Source: CAIYZT01 sp947461435
Lineage (GTDB): Bacteria > Pseudomonadota > Alphaproteobacteria > Rhodobacterales > Rhodobacteraceae
DNA: 64,000 nucleotides
Reading direction: 5' to 3'
NCBI GenBank assembly: GCA_965284435.1
Contig: OZ260083.1
Span: 2,418,001 to 2,482,000 of the forward strand
Below the pieces are notes generated by a model. The model was not told the origin of the DNA. It made no database searches and worked only from the letters and a program-made list of their open reading frames with translations. The stretch's first letter is position 1; each line of letters opens with the position of its first letter. Positions 27,522 to 36,767 of the stretch are shown here, piece after piece. Both the position numbers and the translations under genes were made by a program.

Positions 27522-27854
27522 TTAGGCCGCAGCCGGTTCGGTCTTGGACACGACAGAGGTGATGGTTGACTTGATCACTTTCACCTTCACGCCTTCAGCA
27601 ATTTCAACTTCCACCACGCCGTCGTCGGCAACCTTGACAACTTTGCCAAGAATCCCGCCCGAGGTAACCACCTGATCGCCGCGGCGCAGCCCCTCGACAA
27701 GGGCCTTGTGCTCTTTCATCTTGCGTTGCTGCGGGCGGATCAGCAGGAAATACATGATCGCGAACACCAGCACGAGCGGCATGATATTGGCAAACATGGT
27801 CGCCGTTCCGGAAGCTCCGGCAGCGGCCTGCGCATAGGCGGGTGTAGCGAACAT
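27522..27854 (-). CDS. yajC: Sec translocon accessory subunit YajC
   Basis: Small single-helix protein of 110 residues that associates with SecDF. The MYFLLIRPQQRKMKEHK motif is diagnostic, followed by a small beta domain (GDQVVTSGGILGKVVKV). The start at 27854 has AGGA at good spacing and removes 12 nonconserved codons from the longest frame. It is 12 bp upstream of secD and heads the sec-ccm block. Confidence 0.92.
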   Translation of the reverse strand: MFATPAYAQAAAGASGTATMFANIMPLVLVFAIMYFLLIRPQQRKMKEHKALVEGLRRGDQVVTSGGILGKVVKVADDGVVEVEIAEGVKVKVIKSTITSVVSKTEPAAA

Positions 27855-27968
27855 ATCGGTCCTCATTTCTTCGCGGCGCACGTCGGGCACCGATCATTTC
27901 GGCGGGCACCCTATATCCGGGGTCAGGGATAGGCAAGCCGCCCTCCCCCCAAAGCCGGGGCGCATCAA

Positions 27969-28901
27969 TCACACAAAAGTGCGCATCACCGGCAGCCGTT
28001 GCAAGATCAAGGTCAATGCCCAGCAGAAAAGAAATGCAAATATCGCGGCGAAACTGCGGTTCACATCGTCACCAAACAGCTTGAACGCCACCAGCATGGC
28101 CGCTGGATGCAGCAGGTAAATCCCAAAGGCCGCTCCCGCCAAAGCTGTGGCCCATCTGCCCTTCAGGCCCCAGCGCCACAAACCTTCAAACAGCACCGCC
28201 ACCAAAAGCATCTGCAGCGAGGCAAATTCCGGCACGATCACAAACAGTGGAATCGACACGAATGCCGCCGTGATCACCGCCAAGCCCGGCACTCCCTGCC
28301 GATGGGCGAGCGCAGCCACCGCCCCATATAAAAATAACGGCAACGAGAAAAACCACTGCGGCAAGGGTTGGCTGTACAGCCCGACATCCACAAACCACCC
28401 TGCAAGACCGACCTGCGCATGCAGAAAACCCAAAGGCACCGAGATCAAGATCAGCAGCCCGCACGCAATCAGCAATTCCCGCCGTCCCGTCACCGACAAA
28501 GACACAATCGGGATCAACGGCAGCGTCAACATCACAAAAGGCAGGAACCACAAATGGATAGAGGGCCCGATGAACAAACTCATCGGATCCGACAACATAA
28601 CAAACGGATCGTCCGATACGATCTCAAGAATAAGTCGGTACACAACGCACCAAAACAGCCACGGAATGGCGATTCTGCGCGCGCGGATCAGCCAGAAACT
28701 CTGGCTGTCTTGCCGTCCCCCCGACCGTTCAAACGATCCGACCGACAAGAACGAGGTAAGCACCAAAAACAGGGCCAGCGCCAGATAGCCGACATCGGCA
28801 TAGGGCGCGCGGGCATGATCCCAGACAATGCCAAAACAGGCCACAAACCGGGCCAGATCCAAAGACCTGCGATAACCGACTTTCGCGTCACTCGTGCTCA
28901 A
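27969..28901 (-). CDS. Acyltransferase 3 family membrane protein
   Basis: Integral membrane O-acyltransferase with about ten hydrophobic segments and the N-terminal signature RSLDLARFVACFGIVWDHAR, whose His belongs to the catalytic region. Later motifs are HLWFLPFVMLTLPL and YLLHPAAMLV. Such enzymes acetylate or succinylate surface sugars; no glycan genes are adjacent, so the substrate is unknown. The start is a TTG at 28901, since a stop codon lies a few codons upstream and no ATG or GTG is in between. No good ribosome site is seen, so the start is uncertain. Confidence 0.75.
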   Translation of the reverse strand: MSTSDAKVGYRRSLDLARFVACFGIVWDHARAPYADVGYLALALFLVLTSFLSVGSFERSGGRQDSQSFWLIRARRIAIPWLFWCVVYRLILEIVSDDPFVMLSDPMSLFIGPSIHLWFLPFVMLTLPLIPIVSLSVTGRRELLIACGLLILISVPLGFLHAQVGLAGWFVDVGLYSQPLPQWFFSLPLFLYGAVAALAHRQGVPGLAVITAAFVSIPLFVIVPEFASLQMLLVAVLFEGLWRWGLKGRWATALAGAAFGIYLLHPAAMLVAFKLFGDDVNRSFAAIFAFLFCWALTLILQRLPVMRTFV

Positions 28902-29178
28902 ACCCGAAAACCCACTGCTGACCCCTTGGCTTTCCTAGGGTATTGCTCTTTCCAATCCAAGCAAACGTTTGGAAACGATGTGTTTCTTCTGGCTTTCGCC
29001 TAGGCCATTCCCGCCAGAAAAAACAAGAGATGGACGTACCACCATCTGCGGTCAATACGGCCCTAGCCTGCTGTTTTTGAACCCCTTTTCGCAGTACTTC
29101 AAAGGGCGCGCGCCCCCTTCCCCCACCTGCCGAAATCGGGCATAAGCCCAGTGCGATCCATTGATAAAGGGGCCTTCC

Positions 29179-30468
29179 ATGCACGACATCCGCGCCATCC
29201 GCGAAAACCCTGCCGCTTTTGATGCGGCTTTGGCACGTCGGGGTTTGGCTGCCGTGTCGTCAACCCTCTTGGCCATTGACGAGGCGCGCCGCTCTCGCAT
29301 TCTGGCGTCAGAAACAGCCCAAGCCGCACAAAACCTTGCCTCAAAAGAGGCGGGCGCAGCCAAGGGCCGGGGGGATGAGACAGAGTTTCAGCGCCTGCGC
29401 GCCCTCGTCGGTGAAAAGAAAGAGGAAATCGCGCGCCTGACGGCCGAAGCCGAAGCAGAAGACGCCAAACTCAAAGCCGCCTTGGAAGTTTTGCCAAACC
29501 TGCCCTTGGGTCAGGTGCCCTTTGGTCAGGACGAGGCCGACAATGTCGAAATTCGCCGCTGGGGAACGCCCCGGTCTTTCGATTTTGACCCCAAGGAACA
29601 TTTCGACATCGCCAGCATTGCCGCCCAGATGGATTTCACCCGTGCCGCCAAACTGTCGGGCAGCCGTTTTGTGGTTTTGCAAGGCGCGGTCATTCGACTG
29701 CACCGCGCCTTGGGCCAATTCATGCTCGATACCCATGTCAACGAACATGGCCTTTCGGAAACCTGGACCCCGGTTCTTGTGAAATCTGAAACCATGTATG
29801 GTACGGGAAACCTGCCCAAATTTGCCGAAGACAGCTATCAGACCACCAATGGCTGGTGGCTGATCCCAACGGCCGAAGTCACCTTGACCAACCTTGTCGC
29901 CGGCGAGATTCGCGACGAGGCTGACCTGCCCATCCGCATGACAGCACACAGCCAATGCTTCCGATCCGAAGCCGGCTCTGCCGGCAAGGACACCTCGGGC
30001 ATGCTGCGCCAGCACCAGTTCGAAAAGGTGGAAATGGTCACGATCTGCACCCCTGATACCGCGATGGAAGAACACGAGCGCATGACGCGCTGCGCCGAAG
30101 CCCTTCTTGAAAAGCTGGGCATTCCCTACCGAACCATTGTTCTGTGCACAGGCGACATGGGATTTGGCAGCCAGAAAACCCACGACATCGAAGCTTGGCT
30201 TCCCGGTCAGAACAAATACCGCGAAATTTCCTCCGTCTCCACCTGCGGCCAGTTTCAGGCCCGCCGCATGAACGCGCGGTACCGTGCGCCAGGCGCAAAG
30301 CCCGAGTTTGTGGCCACATTGAACGGGTCCGGCCTTGCTGTGGGCCGCTGCCTGATTGCGGTTCTGGAAAATGGCCAACAGGCCGATGGCTCGATCGATC
30401 TTCCGGCGGTGCTGCACCCCTATCTGGGCGGCAAAACGCGGATATCGGCCAGCGGTGATCTGGCCTGA
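29179..30468 (+). CDS. serS: Seryl-tRNA synthetase
   Basis: Charges tRNA-Ser and tRNA-Sec. The N-terminal coiled-coil arm (residues about 30-105) is followed by a class II catalytic core with motif 2 (MTAHSQCFRSEAGSAGKDTSGMLRQHQF region) and motif 3 (GSGLAVGRCLIAVLEN). The ATG at 29179 follows AAGGGG; a TTG at 29161 is upstream but unlikely. The 429-residue length is normal. Confidence 0.95.
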   Translation: MHDIRAIRENPAAFDAALARRGLAAVSSTLLAIDEARRSRILASETAQAAQNLASKEAGAAKGRGDETEFQRLRALVGEKKEEIARLTAEAEAEDAKLKAALEVLPNLPLGQVPFGQDEADNVEIRRWGTPRSFDFDPKEHFDIASIAAQMDFTRAAKLSGSRFVVLQGAVIRLHRALGQFMLDTHVNEHGLSETWTPVLVKSETMYGTGNLPKFAEDSYQTTNGWWLIPTAEVTLTNLVAGEIRDEADLPIRMTAHSQCFRSEAGSAGKDTSGMLRQHQFEKVEMVTICTPDTAMEEHERMTRCAEALLEKLGIPYRTIVLCTGDMGFGSQKTHDIEAWLPGQNKYREISSVSTCGQFQARRMNARYRAPGAKPEFVATLNGSGLAVGRCLIAVLENGQQADGSIDLPAVLHPYLGGKTRISASGDLA

Positions 30469-30522
30469 TCCGATGTATCGGCTTGGCTTTACATCCGGAT
30501 CAAAAGGGGGCCGTATAAGCGT

Positions 30523-31242
30523 ATGAACAACCGCATATACCCCCCCGTATTGGTTTTGATCCTGACGCTGGCGTTTCTGGTGGCTCCGGCCCTGACGCCG
30601 CCCTTCTCTGGGTATCTTCCCGGCCAAATGCCGGTTCAGATTGGCCGCCCGGCCATTCAGCCGGCGGGCTACGCCTTTGCGATCTGGGGCGTGATTTATA
30701 TCTGGCTCTTGGTCCACGCGGTCTTTGGATTGATCTGGCGCAGGACCGCGCCGCATTGGGCCCCCTCGCGGTTGCCCCTGATGGGGGCGCTGGCGCTTGG
30801 GTCAGTCTGGCTGGCCATCGCCGGGTCATGGCCCATTCTTGCGACGGTTGCGATTGCTGTCATGGCCCTATGTGCCATCACGGCATTCCTGCGCGCGGCC
30901 CCCGTTGCAGACCGCTGGCTGCTGATTGCCCCCCTTTCGATCTTCGCAGGCTGGCTGACAGCGGCCAGCCTTGTCTCGTTGGGGGTGGTTCTGGCCGGGT
31001 ATGGCATTCTTGGCAATCAGGCGTCGGCCTTTGCCATGCTGGGTCTGGCGCTGGTTTTGGGCCTGTGGCTGCAATCACGCCAACCCGGCATGCCAATATA
31101 CGGGGCCACCCTGATATGGGCCTTGATCGGGGTTCACAACGCAAACGCGCAAGATATGCCCGCCGTGGCCGTTGCCGCCGGGTCAGCCGCTGCCTTGATC
31201 GGCGGCGTTACCCTTTGGATGTGGCAACGCCAACGGTCCTGA
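30523..31242 (+). CDS. TspO/MBR-related membrane protein
   Basis: Hydrophobic protein with about seven helices. The segment AGYAFAIWGVIYIWLL resembles the tryptophan-rich sensory protein/TspO family (normally WxPPxxxFxxxWxxLY), but the family is usually about 160 residues and this is 239. A related integral membrane family is therefore also possible. It lies 54 bp after serS, and its 3' end is 3 bp from the der stop. Confidence 0.55.
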   Translation: MNNRIYPPVLVLILTLAFLVAPALTPPFSGYLPGQMPVQIGRPAIQPAGYAFAIWGVIYIWLLVHAVFGLIWRRTAPHWAPSRLPLMGALALGSVWLAIAGSWPILATVAIAVMALCAITAFLRAAPVADRWLLIAPLSIFAGWLTAASLVSLGVVLAGYGILGNQASAFAMLGLALVLGLWLQSRQPGMPIYGATLIWALIGVHNANAQDMPAVAVAAGSAAALIGGVTLWMWQRQRS

Positions 31243-31245
31243 CAT

Positions 31246-32715
31246 CTACTGTCCGGTGTTGGTTTCCTTATGCTTGCGCAAACGGCTTGGCGTATGGAAC
31301 TTGCGTTCTTTCCACGGGTTTTCATTCGCCTGACTGCGGAAAAACAACCGAATAGGGGTTCCGGGCATGTCAAAATGCTCGCGCAGGCCATTGACGAGAT
31401 AGCGCTTATAGCTTTCGGGCAGCTCATCAGGGCGCGAGCATTTGATGACAAAACCCGGGGGCCGCGTTTTGACCTGCGTCATATACCGCAGCTTGATCCG
31501 GTGCCCGCCCGGCGCGGGCGGCGGATGCGCCTCTGTCATGGCACCCAACCAGGTGTTCAAACGGGCCGTCGGGATCCGCTTGTTCCACATGTCATGGGCG
31601 CTGCGAATGGCATCGTGCAAACGGTCCAAACCGCGGCCGGTCTTGGCCGAAACCGTGATCAAGGGCGCACCGCGCAATTGCGGCAAAAGACGCCCAAAGG
31701 TTTCCTTCAGATCGGCCAGCTTGATCTGCTTGTCTTCTTCAAGATCCCATTTGTTGACCGCAACAACCACCGCGCGCCCTTCGCTTTCGGCATAGTCGGC
31801 AATGCGCAGATCCTGCTGTTCAAACGGAATCTCGACGTCCAAAAGCACCACGACAACCTCGGCAAAGCGCACGGCGCGCAAACCATCCGCCACCGACAGC
31901 TTTTCCAGCTTTTCAAAGATTTTGGCCTTTTTGCGCATCCCGGCCGTATCGAAAATCCGGATCGGCGTGCCCATCCAATCATTTCGAACCGAAATGGCAT
32001 CGCGCGTGATCCCGGGTTCGGGCCCGGTCAAAAGCCGATCTTCGCCGATGATCTTGTTGATCAAGGTTGACTTGCCTGCATTTGGCCGGCCGATCACCGC
32101 AATCTGCAACGGCTTTTTCGCGGTCGGGCGGTGCGCGGTTTCATCAACCTCTTGATCGGCCTCTTCCTCGCTGACGTCGATGTCGGTCAGCGGGGTGTTT
32201 TCCGCCTCGCGTTCGGCATACTCGCCCTCAAGCGGCTTGAGGATGCGATACAGATCATCCATCCCCTCACCATGTTCGGCCGAAAGACGCACGGGCTCTC
32301 CCAGCCCCAGGCTCCAGGCCTCGATGGCGCCGCCATCCCCGGCCTTGCCTTCGGCCTTGTTCACGCCCAAAATCACCCGCGAGGACCGTTTGCGCAGAAT
32401 ATCGGCGAAAACTTCATCAGACGGGGTCACCCCGACGCGCCCATCGATCAGAAACAGGCAGATATCCGCCATATCCACGGCCCGTTCTGTCAGGCGCCGC
32501 ATCCGGCCCTGAAGACTGTCGTCGGTCACCTCTTCCAAACCGGCCGTGTCGATCACGGTAAAATGCAGATCAAACAATCTGGCGTCACCTTCGCGCAAAT
32601 CGCGCGTCACGCCCGGTTGGTCGTCGACCAAGGCAAGCTTGCGCCCGACAAGGCGATTGAACAGTGTTGACTTGCCCACATTGGGGCGGCCCACGATGGC
32701 GAGGGTAAAGCTCAT
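31246..32715 (-). CDS. der: GTPase Der (EngA)
   Basis: Double-domain GTPase needed for 50S ribosome assembly. The two P-loops are GRPNVGKST and GRPNAGKST; each domain has a DTAG switch II and an NKxD (NKAE/NKWD) motif, and a KH-like C-terminal domain ends in NPWKERKFHT. The length is 489. It is downstream of bamB and the YfgM-like gene, the same order as yfgM-bamB-der in E. coli. Confidence 0.95.
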   Translation of the reverse strand: MSFTLAIVGRPNVGKSTLFNRLVGRKLALVDDQPGVTRDLREGDARLFDLHFTVIDTAGLEEVTDDSLQGRMRRLTERAVDMADICLFLIDGRVGVTPSDEVFADILRKRSSRVILGVNKAEGKAGDGGAIEAWSLGLGEPVRLSAEHGEGMDDLYRILKPLEGEYAEREAENTPLTDIDVSEEEADQEVDETAHRPTAKKPLQIAVIGRPNAGKSTLINKIIGEDRLLTGPEPGITRDAISVRNDWMGTPIRIFDTAGMRKKAKIFEKLEKLSVADGLRAVRFAEVVVVLLDVEIPFEQQDLRIADYAESEGRAVVVAVNKWDLEEDKQIKLADLKETFGRLLPQLRGAPLITVSAKTGRGLDRLHDAIRSAHDMWNKRIPTARLNTWLGAMTEAHPPPAPGGHRIKLRYMTQVKTRPPGFVIKCSRPDELPESYKRYLVNGLREHFDMPGTPIRLFFRSQANENPWKERKFHTPSRLRKHKETNTGQ

Positions 32716-32763
32716 GGTTGATCACGGATCCTAAAGAAGCGCATCCCTTACAGGGGAATTGAT

Positions 32764-34143
32764 CTAGCGGAAAGCCAGAAGTTGCCCCTTGGTCGTCACA
32801 ACATACATCATGCCTCCGGCCATCGCAGGTGCGGCCGCAGCCCCACCCGGAATCGGCGCTGTGGCCACCAAGGCCCCATCCACCGCCGAGAAGAGACGAA
32901 GCAGCCCGTCACCCGATACAACGGCCAATCGTCCGCCCGCAAGAACCGGCCCAAAATGCGCCACCACCGCTTTGCGCTTCTTGGGTTCTTCATTCACGAA
33001 ATTGGGCATTCCCGCGTGCCAGATAACCGCGCCGGTCCCCGAATCCAGCCGCACAAGCTCGGCCTGATCGTTGACGACAAACACCGATCCCCCCACCACC
33101 AGTGGGGCGCTCAACGCGCCTTCGGGTGCGGTCCATATCCGAAGGCCGCTTTGCGCATCCAGCGCCGCCGTGGTTCCCGCGGCCGTCCCCAGATACAGCG
33201 CTCCCCCCGACAAGACCGGATCCCCCGTCACGTCCGACAAACTGCCATAGGCCCGTCCAGCCCGCTGTCCGGCAACTGCGCCCGACCAAAGCGGTGATCC
33301 ATCGGTGCCAAACGCCAGAACCTCGCCCGAGGTCAGCGGAAAGTAGACCGTCCCATCGCCCAAGGCGGGCGCGGCACTGCCCATCACACCCGATGCGGCC
33401 TGATTGCCAAGATCCGTCCAAAGCACCCGACCATCGCCCGCCGACAGCGCCCAGACAGACCCATCGCGCCCGGCCACATAAACCGCCCCGCCTGCCGCCA
33501 AAGGCGCGCCCGCAACAACCGAATCCAACCGTTGGCGCCAACGAATTGCCCCCGTGGCCGCCTCCACCGCGATCAATTCACCATATCCGGTGGCGGCGTA
33601 AACCGTCCCGCCATCGACCGACAAACCGCCGCCCGAGACGGCCGAATTTGTATCATAGGCCGGGGTCAGATCCGCTTGCCACACAATCGCGCCAGCCGTC
33701 GAAACCGCCGTCAAACCTTCACGCGCGTCCAAGGCAAAGACCCGGCCATCGGCAACAACAGGCGCGGCCGAAATGCGGTTCTGCCGGTTGTTGCCGGCCC
33801 CAAGCGTAACAGACCAAACAACCGCAGGCGCCGCCGACAGCGCGCCATGGGGGCTATCATGGCGCACCGATCCGCCGCGCTGCGGCCATCCGGCCAAAGA
33901 TTGTGCCGCAGGCAAGGAAATCGGGGCCGACGTGTTTTCGCTTTCAGCATTTGGCGCCACAGGATCCGGATTTTCTTCGGTGGGCACCGAAGCGTTCAGA
34001 TCGGTTCGCACATCAAACCGCTCGCCTTGCAAAATGATATCGGGGGCGCAGGCTGCCATCAGTCCGGCAATCCCCAAGCCCAGTCCAATCCTCAGAAGCC
34101 GCTGCAACATTGCCATAGGCGCTTTGCCCTTCTTCTTGTCCAT
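32764..34143 (-). CDS. bamB: Outer membrane assembly lipoprotein BamB-like (PQQ-propeller)
   Basis: Beta-propeller lipoprotein of the BAM complex. A lipobox LMAAC follows a hydrophobic stretch (residues about 18-32). Repeats of the PQQ-like type (DGTVYFPLTSGEVLAFG, DGSVWALSAGDGRVLW) run to the C-terminus. The start may be 34143 or an in-frame ATG at 34116 that follows AAGAAGGG; both keep the signal peptide. The family is sometimes annotated as PQQ-binding-like protein. It lies 48 bp upstream of der. Confidence 0.85.
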   Translation of the reverse strand: MDKKKGKAPMAMLQRLLRIGLGLGIAGLMAACAPDIILQGERFDVRTDLNASVPTEENPDPVAPNAESENTSAPISLPAAQSLAGWPQRGGSVRHDSPHGALSAAPAVVWSVTLGAGNNRQNRISAAPVVADGRVFALDAREGLTAVSTAGAIVWQADLTPAYDTNSAVSGGGLSVDGGTVYAATGYGELIAVEAATGAIRWRQRLDSVVAGAPLAAGGAVYVAGRDGSVWALSAGDGRVLWTDLGNQAASGVMGSAAPALGDGTVYFPLTSGEVLAFGTDGSPLWSGAVAGQRAGRAYGSLSDVTGDPVLSGGALYLGTAAGTTAALDAQSGLRIWTAPEGALSAPLVVGGSVFVVNDQAELVRLDSGTGAVIWHAGMPNFVNEEPKKRKAVVAHFGPVLAGGRLAVVSGDGLLRLFSAVDGALVATAPIPGGAAAAPAMAGGMMYVVTTKGQLLAFR

Positions 34144-34180
34144 TCCAAAGCGCCGCCCCCAAGGGCCGCGCCGGTTTTCC

Positions 34181-34837
34181 TCAGCCGGCCGCAGGTTCAG
34201 GTACTGTGCCGCCCAAAGCGGTGACCACCTGACGCAACCGGTCTTTCATGGCAGGTGTTGCATCCTGATCGGTCAATAATGCGATCAGGGCGACGATCGC
34301 CTCGTCCTTTTTGCCCTCTTCCACCATCAGATAGGCCAGTTGTTCCAATGCCATGCTGCGCAGCGGCCGCCCGGCCCCCGACATGGCCTCCAACAAGCCC
34401 CGGCGCTCTGCGATCGGCATTTCCGATCCCGACAAAAGCACCAGCCGCAAATGGGCAAGATCGCGGTACAGATCCGGCTGGCTGGCATCCCCACCCAAGG
34501 CCGTCAACGCCTTCAAGGCATCCGCACGGTCCGACGTTGGATCCGAGGCCAGAAGCAGCCCCACGATGGCCGTCTGATCCCCCGAGGCCGGGGCCAATTT
34601 GATGGCCGCCAGACGGTCTTCCGGGGCGCCAAGATCCAAGGCGTCCAGCAAGCTGTCGCCAAATGCCTGCGCTTTGCTCGCTTGCCGCGCCGCCTGCCAT
34701 TCGGTCCAGCCGGTGCCGCCCACAATTCCCAGAATAATCACGCCCCCGATCCAGCCGAATTTGCGAAACATCGCAAACAGCCGGTCACGGCGGACCTCTT
34801 CTGTCACTTCATTGATAAAGCTGTCGCTCTCGCTCAA
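34181..34837 (-). CDS. YfgM-like tetratricopeptide membrane protein
   Basis: Protein of 218 residues with one transmembrane helix near residues 28-45 (GWIGGVIILGIVGGTGWTEW) and a periplasmic TPR-like helical domain. E. coli YfgM associates with SecYEG and PpiD as an export chaperone partner. The TTG at 34837 is chosen because GGGAGG lies 5 nt upstream and the SESDSFINEVTEEVRRDRL start is typical; upstream sequence is not family-like. It is the first gene of the yfgM-bamB-der order. Confidence 0.8.
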   Translation of the reverse strand: MSESDSFINEVTEEVRRDRLFAMFRKFGWIGGVIILGIVGGTGWTEWQAARQASKAQAFGDSLLDALDLGAPEDRLAAIKLAPASGDQTAIVGLLLASDPTSDRADALKALTALGGDASQPDLYRDLAHLRLVLLSGSEMPIAERRGLLEAMSGAGRPLRSMALEQLAYLMVEEGKKDEAIVALIALLTDQDATPAMKDRLRQVVTALGGTVPEPAAG

Positions 34838-35026
34838 GGCCGCCTCCCTGTCCTTGCCCTCTCTTACAGGCAAAGCCGACAGATGGACAAGCCCCGCCCC
34901 TTGCTCACGGCCAAGGCTTGCAAAAAAGGTGCCGCGCCCTTGCCCCATCGGCGCCTTCAATTCAGCCGCATTTTCATCACAATTTTCGGAAACAATCGCA
35001 CCAATACCAAATGGCCGGGTGGACCC

Positions 35027-36706
35027 ATGGATTTTAGTTTGATCGGTAACTTGCTTTTGTTTCTGGGGGCCTTCGGGGCCAGCCTGTTTTCGCAACTGGG
35101 CGCGGACGAAACAGATACCAGCGACACAGACCCTTTGTACGATGAAGCCAATTACGACGACACGCGCACTGGCACCAGCGGCGATGATGTGGAAACCGCC
35201 GATCAAGACAATCTCGCCTGGTTCTTGAAGGACGGCGACGATGATCTGACGGGATCTGGCACAAATGACTACGCCAATCTGGGCGAGGGCGACGATACGG
35301 CCGCCATGGGATCGGGCAGCGATATTGTGCTGGGCGAAGCGGGCAATGATGCGATTGATGGCGAGGTGGGCAACGACCAGTTGTATGGCGGATCGGGCGA
35401 TGATGGCTTGGACGGCGCCAGCGGCAACGACGGGCTCAGCGGCGAGGCGGGAAATGACACTGTGCTGGGCGGGCTGGGGGCGGATACCCTTCTTGGCGGC
35501 GACGGGAATGATATGCTGTCAGGCTATGCCGAAGGTGCGGCGGGAACCGCGGGGCAAAGCGGAACTGAAGGCGCAGATATCCTGTCTGCTGGCAACGGAA
35601 ACGATATCCTGATCCTCGGGCGCGGCGATACCGGCACCGGCGGCGCGGGCGAGGATCTGTTTCAACTCGACACACGCTGGCACGATACCGGCGGGGTCTT
35701 TACCCTGACCGATTTCAACACGGCCCAGGATCAGATCCAGATCTTGTACCAACCCACCTATTCGGTCGACAGCGGCGCAGAGTTGGTCCCGCAGGTCACG
35801 CTAACCCCAACCGCAGATGGCACGGGCACCCAGATTTTGCTCAACGGCAGCGTGATCGCTCAGTTGGAAGGGGTTACGGGCCTGTCAGTGGATGACATCG
35901 AACTCGTCTCCGACACAAGTTCAGATCTGGATTACGATCCGACCAAGTACACAGACCTGCCACTGGGCACCACTGCCAATGATGTCTTGACAGCCGGCGA
36001 TGGCCCAACCGCCTTTTTCACCGGTGAAGGCGACGATCAGATCACGGGATCCGCGCAGGGCGACTATGCGCAGATGGGCACCGGCGATGACGACGCCTTG
36101 GGCGGCGATGGCGCAGATACGCTTTATCTGGAAGGCGGAAACGACCATGGCGCAGGTGAGGCCGGCAATGACCGACTGGCGGGCGGCGATGGCAACGATA
36201 CGGTCGACGGCGGCACCGGCAATGATCGCCTTCTGGGCGAAGGCGATGACGATCTGGTCATCGGCGGCGACGGCGCAGACTATGTGGCTGGCGGCGCGGG
36301 CGACGATACGATTTCCGGCTTTTCCGCCGCCGCCGGCGCGTCCGACACGGCATCAGGCGATGGTGCCGACACATTACTCGGCGGCGACGGCGATGATCTT
36401 GTGATGATGGCCATGGGCGACTTTGCCTATGGCGGCAACGGCAGCGACAGCTTCCAACTGGACCTGCGCACAGATCAAACGGCCGTCTCGGCGGTGATCG
36501 AAGACTACGATGCCGCGCTCGATCAGATTGCCGTGCTTTACACCCCGACTGTGGATGGAACAGGCGCGCCGATTACTCCTGTCGTCACCGTCGTTCAAAA
36601 CGCCGCAGGCGATTATGCCTCGGTTCTGCTCGACGGCCAAGAGGTGGCCCGTGTTCTGGCCGCCCCGGATCTGCAAGTCGCCGATATCATGTTGACGGCC
36701 GCATAA
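35027..36706 (+). CDS. RTX repeat protein without Hint domain, two-fold internal repeat (559 aa)
   Basis: Calcium-binding nonapeptide protein. The N-terminus (MDFSLIGNLLLFLGAFGAS) is hydrophobic and may be a membrane anchor or signal-like segment. There are two similar halves: each has RTX nonapeptides followed by a beta module (DLFQLDTRWH..., DQIQILYQPTYSV and DSFQLDLRTD..., DQIAVLYTPTVDG). The ATG at 35027 follows GGGTGGA; the long upstream open frame is antisense to the YfgM-like gene and is not coding. No Hint domain is present. The role is unknown. A terminator follows. Confidence 0.8.
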   Translation: MDFSLIGNLLLFLGAFGASLFSQLGADETDTSDTDPLYDEANYDDTRTGTSGDDVETADQDNLAWFLKDGDDDLTGSGTNDYANLGEGDDTAAMGSGSDIVLGEAGNDAIDGEVGNDQLYGGSGDDGLDGASGNDGLSGEAGNDTVLGGLGADTLLGGDGNDMLSGYAEGAAGTAGQSGTEGADILSAGNGNDILILGRGDTGTGGAGEDLFQLDTRWHDTGGVFTLTDFNTAQDQIQILYQPTYSVDSGAELVPQVTLTPTADGTGTQILLNGSVIAQLEGVTGLSVDDIELVSDTSSDLDYDPTKYTDLPLGTTANDVLTAGDGPTAFFTGEGDDQITGSAQGDYAQMGTGDDDALGGDGADTLYLEGGNDHGAGEAGNDRLAGGDGNDTVDGGTGNDRLLGEGDDDLVIGGDGADYVAGGAGDDTISGFSAAAGASDTASGDGADTLLGGDGDDLVMMAMGDFAYGGNGSDSFQLDLRTDQTAVSAVIEDYDAALDQIAVLYTPTVDGTGAPITPVVTVVQNAAGDYASVLLDGQEVARVLAAPDLQVADIMLTAA

Positions 36707-36718
36707 CGGCGCAGAGCG

Positions 36719-36746
36719 AAAAAAAGGCCGCCCCCATCGGGCGGCC
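36719..36746 (-). terminator. Rho-independent terminator after the Atm1-like exporter gene
   Basis: An 8-bp GC-only stem (GGCCGCCC at 36726-36733 and GGGCGGCC at 36739-36746) has a 5-base loop and is followed on the minus strand by seven T (36719-36725). It lies 21 bp after the stop of the minus-strand ABC gene. It may also limit read-through from the plus-strand RTX gene. Confidence 0.9.
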
Positions 36747-36767
36747 CTTCATGACGCAATCGTCAGA

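Noticed and set aside
28962..28971. CAAACGTTTG palindrome between the acyltransferase and serS genes
   Set aside because: Ten-base palindromes arise often by chance, and neither neighbour suggests a specific regulator; left out of the features.
34340..35026. Upstream extension of the fourth RTX gene to 788 codons
   Set aside because: The extension lies antisense to the YfgM-like gene and is Arg/Pro-rich; the ATG at 35027 has a ribosome site and begins the protein-like sequence.
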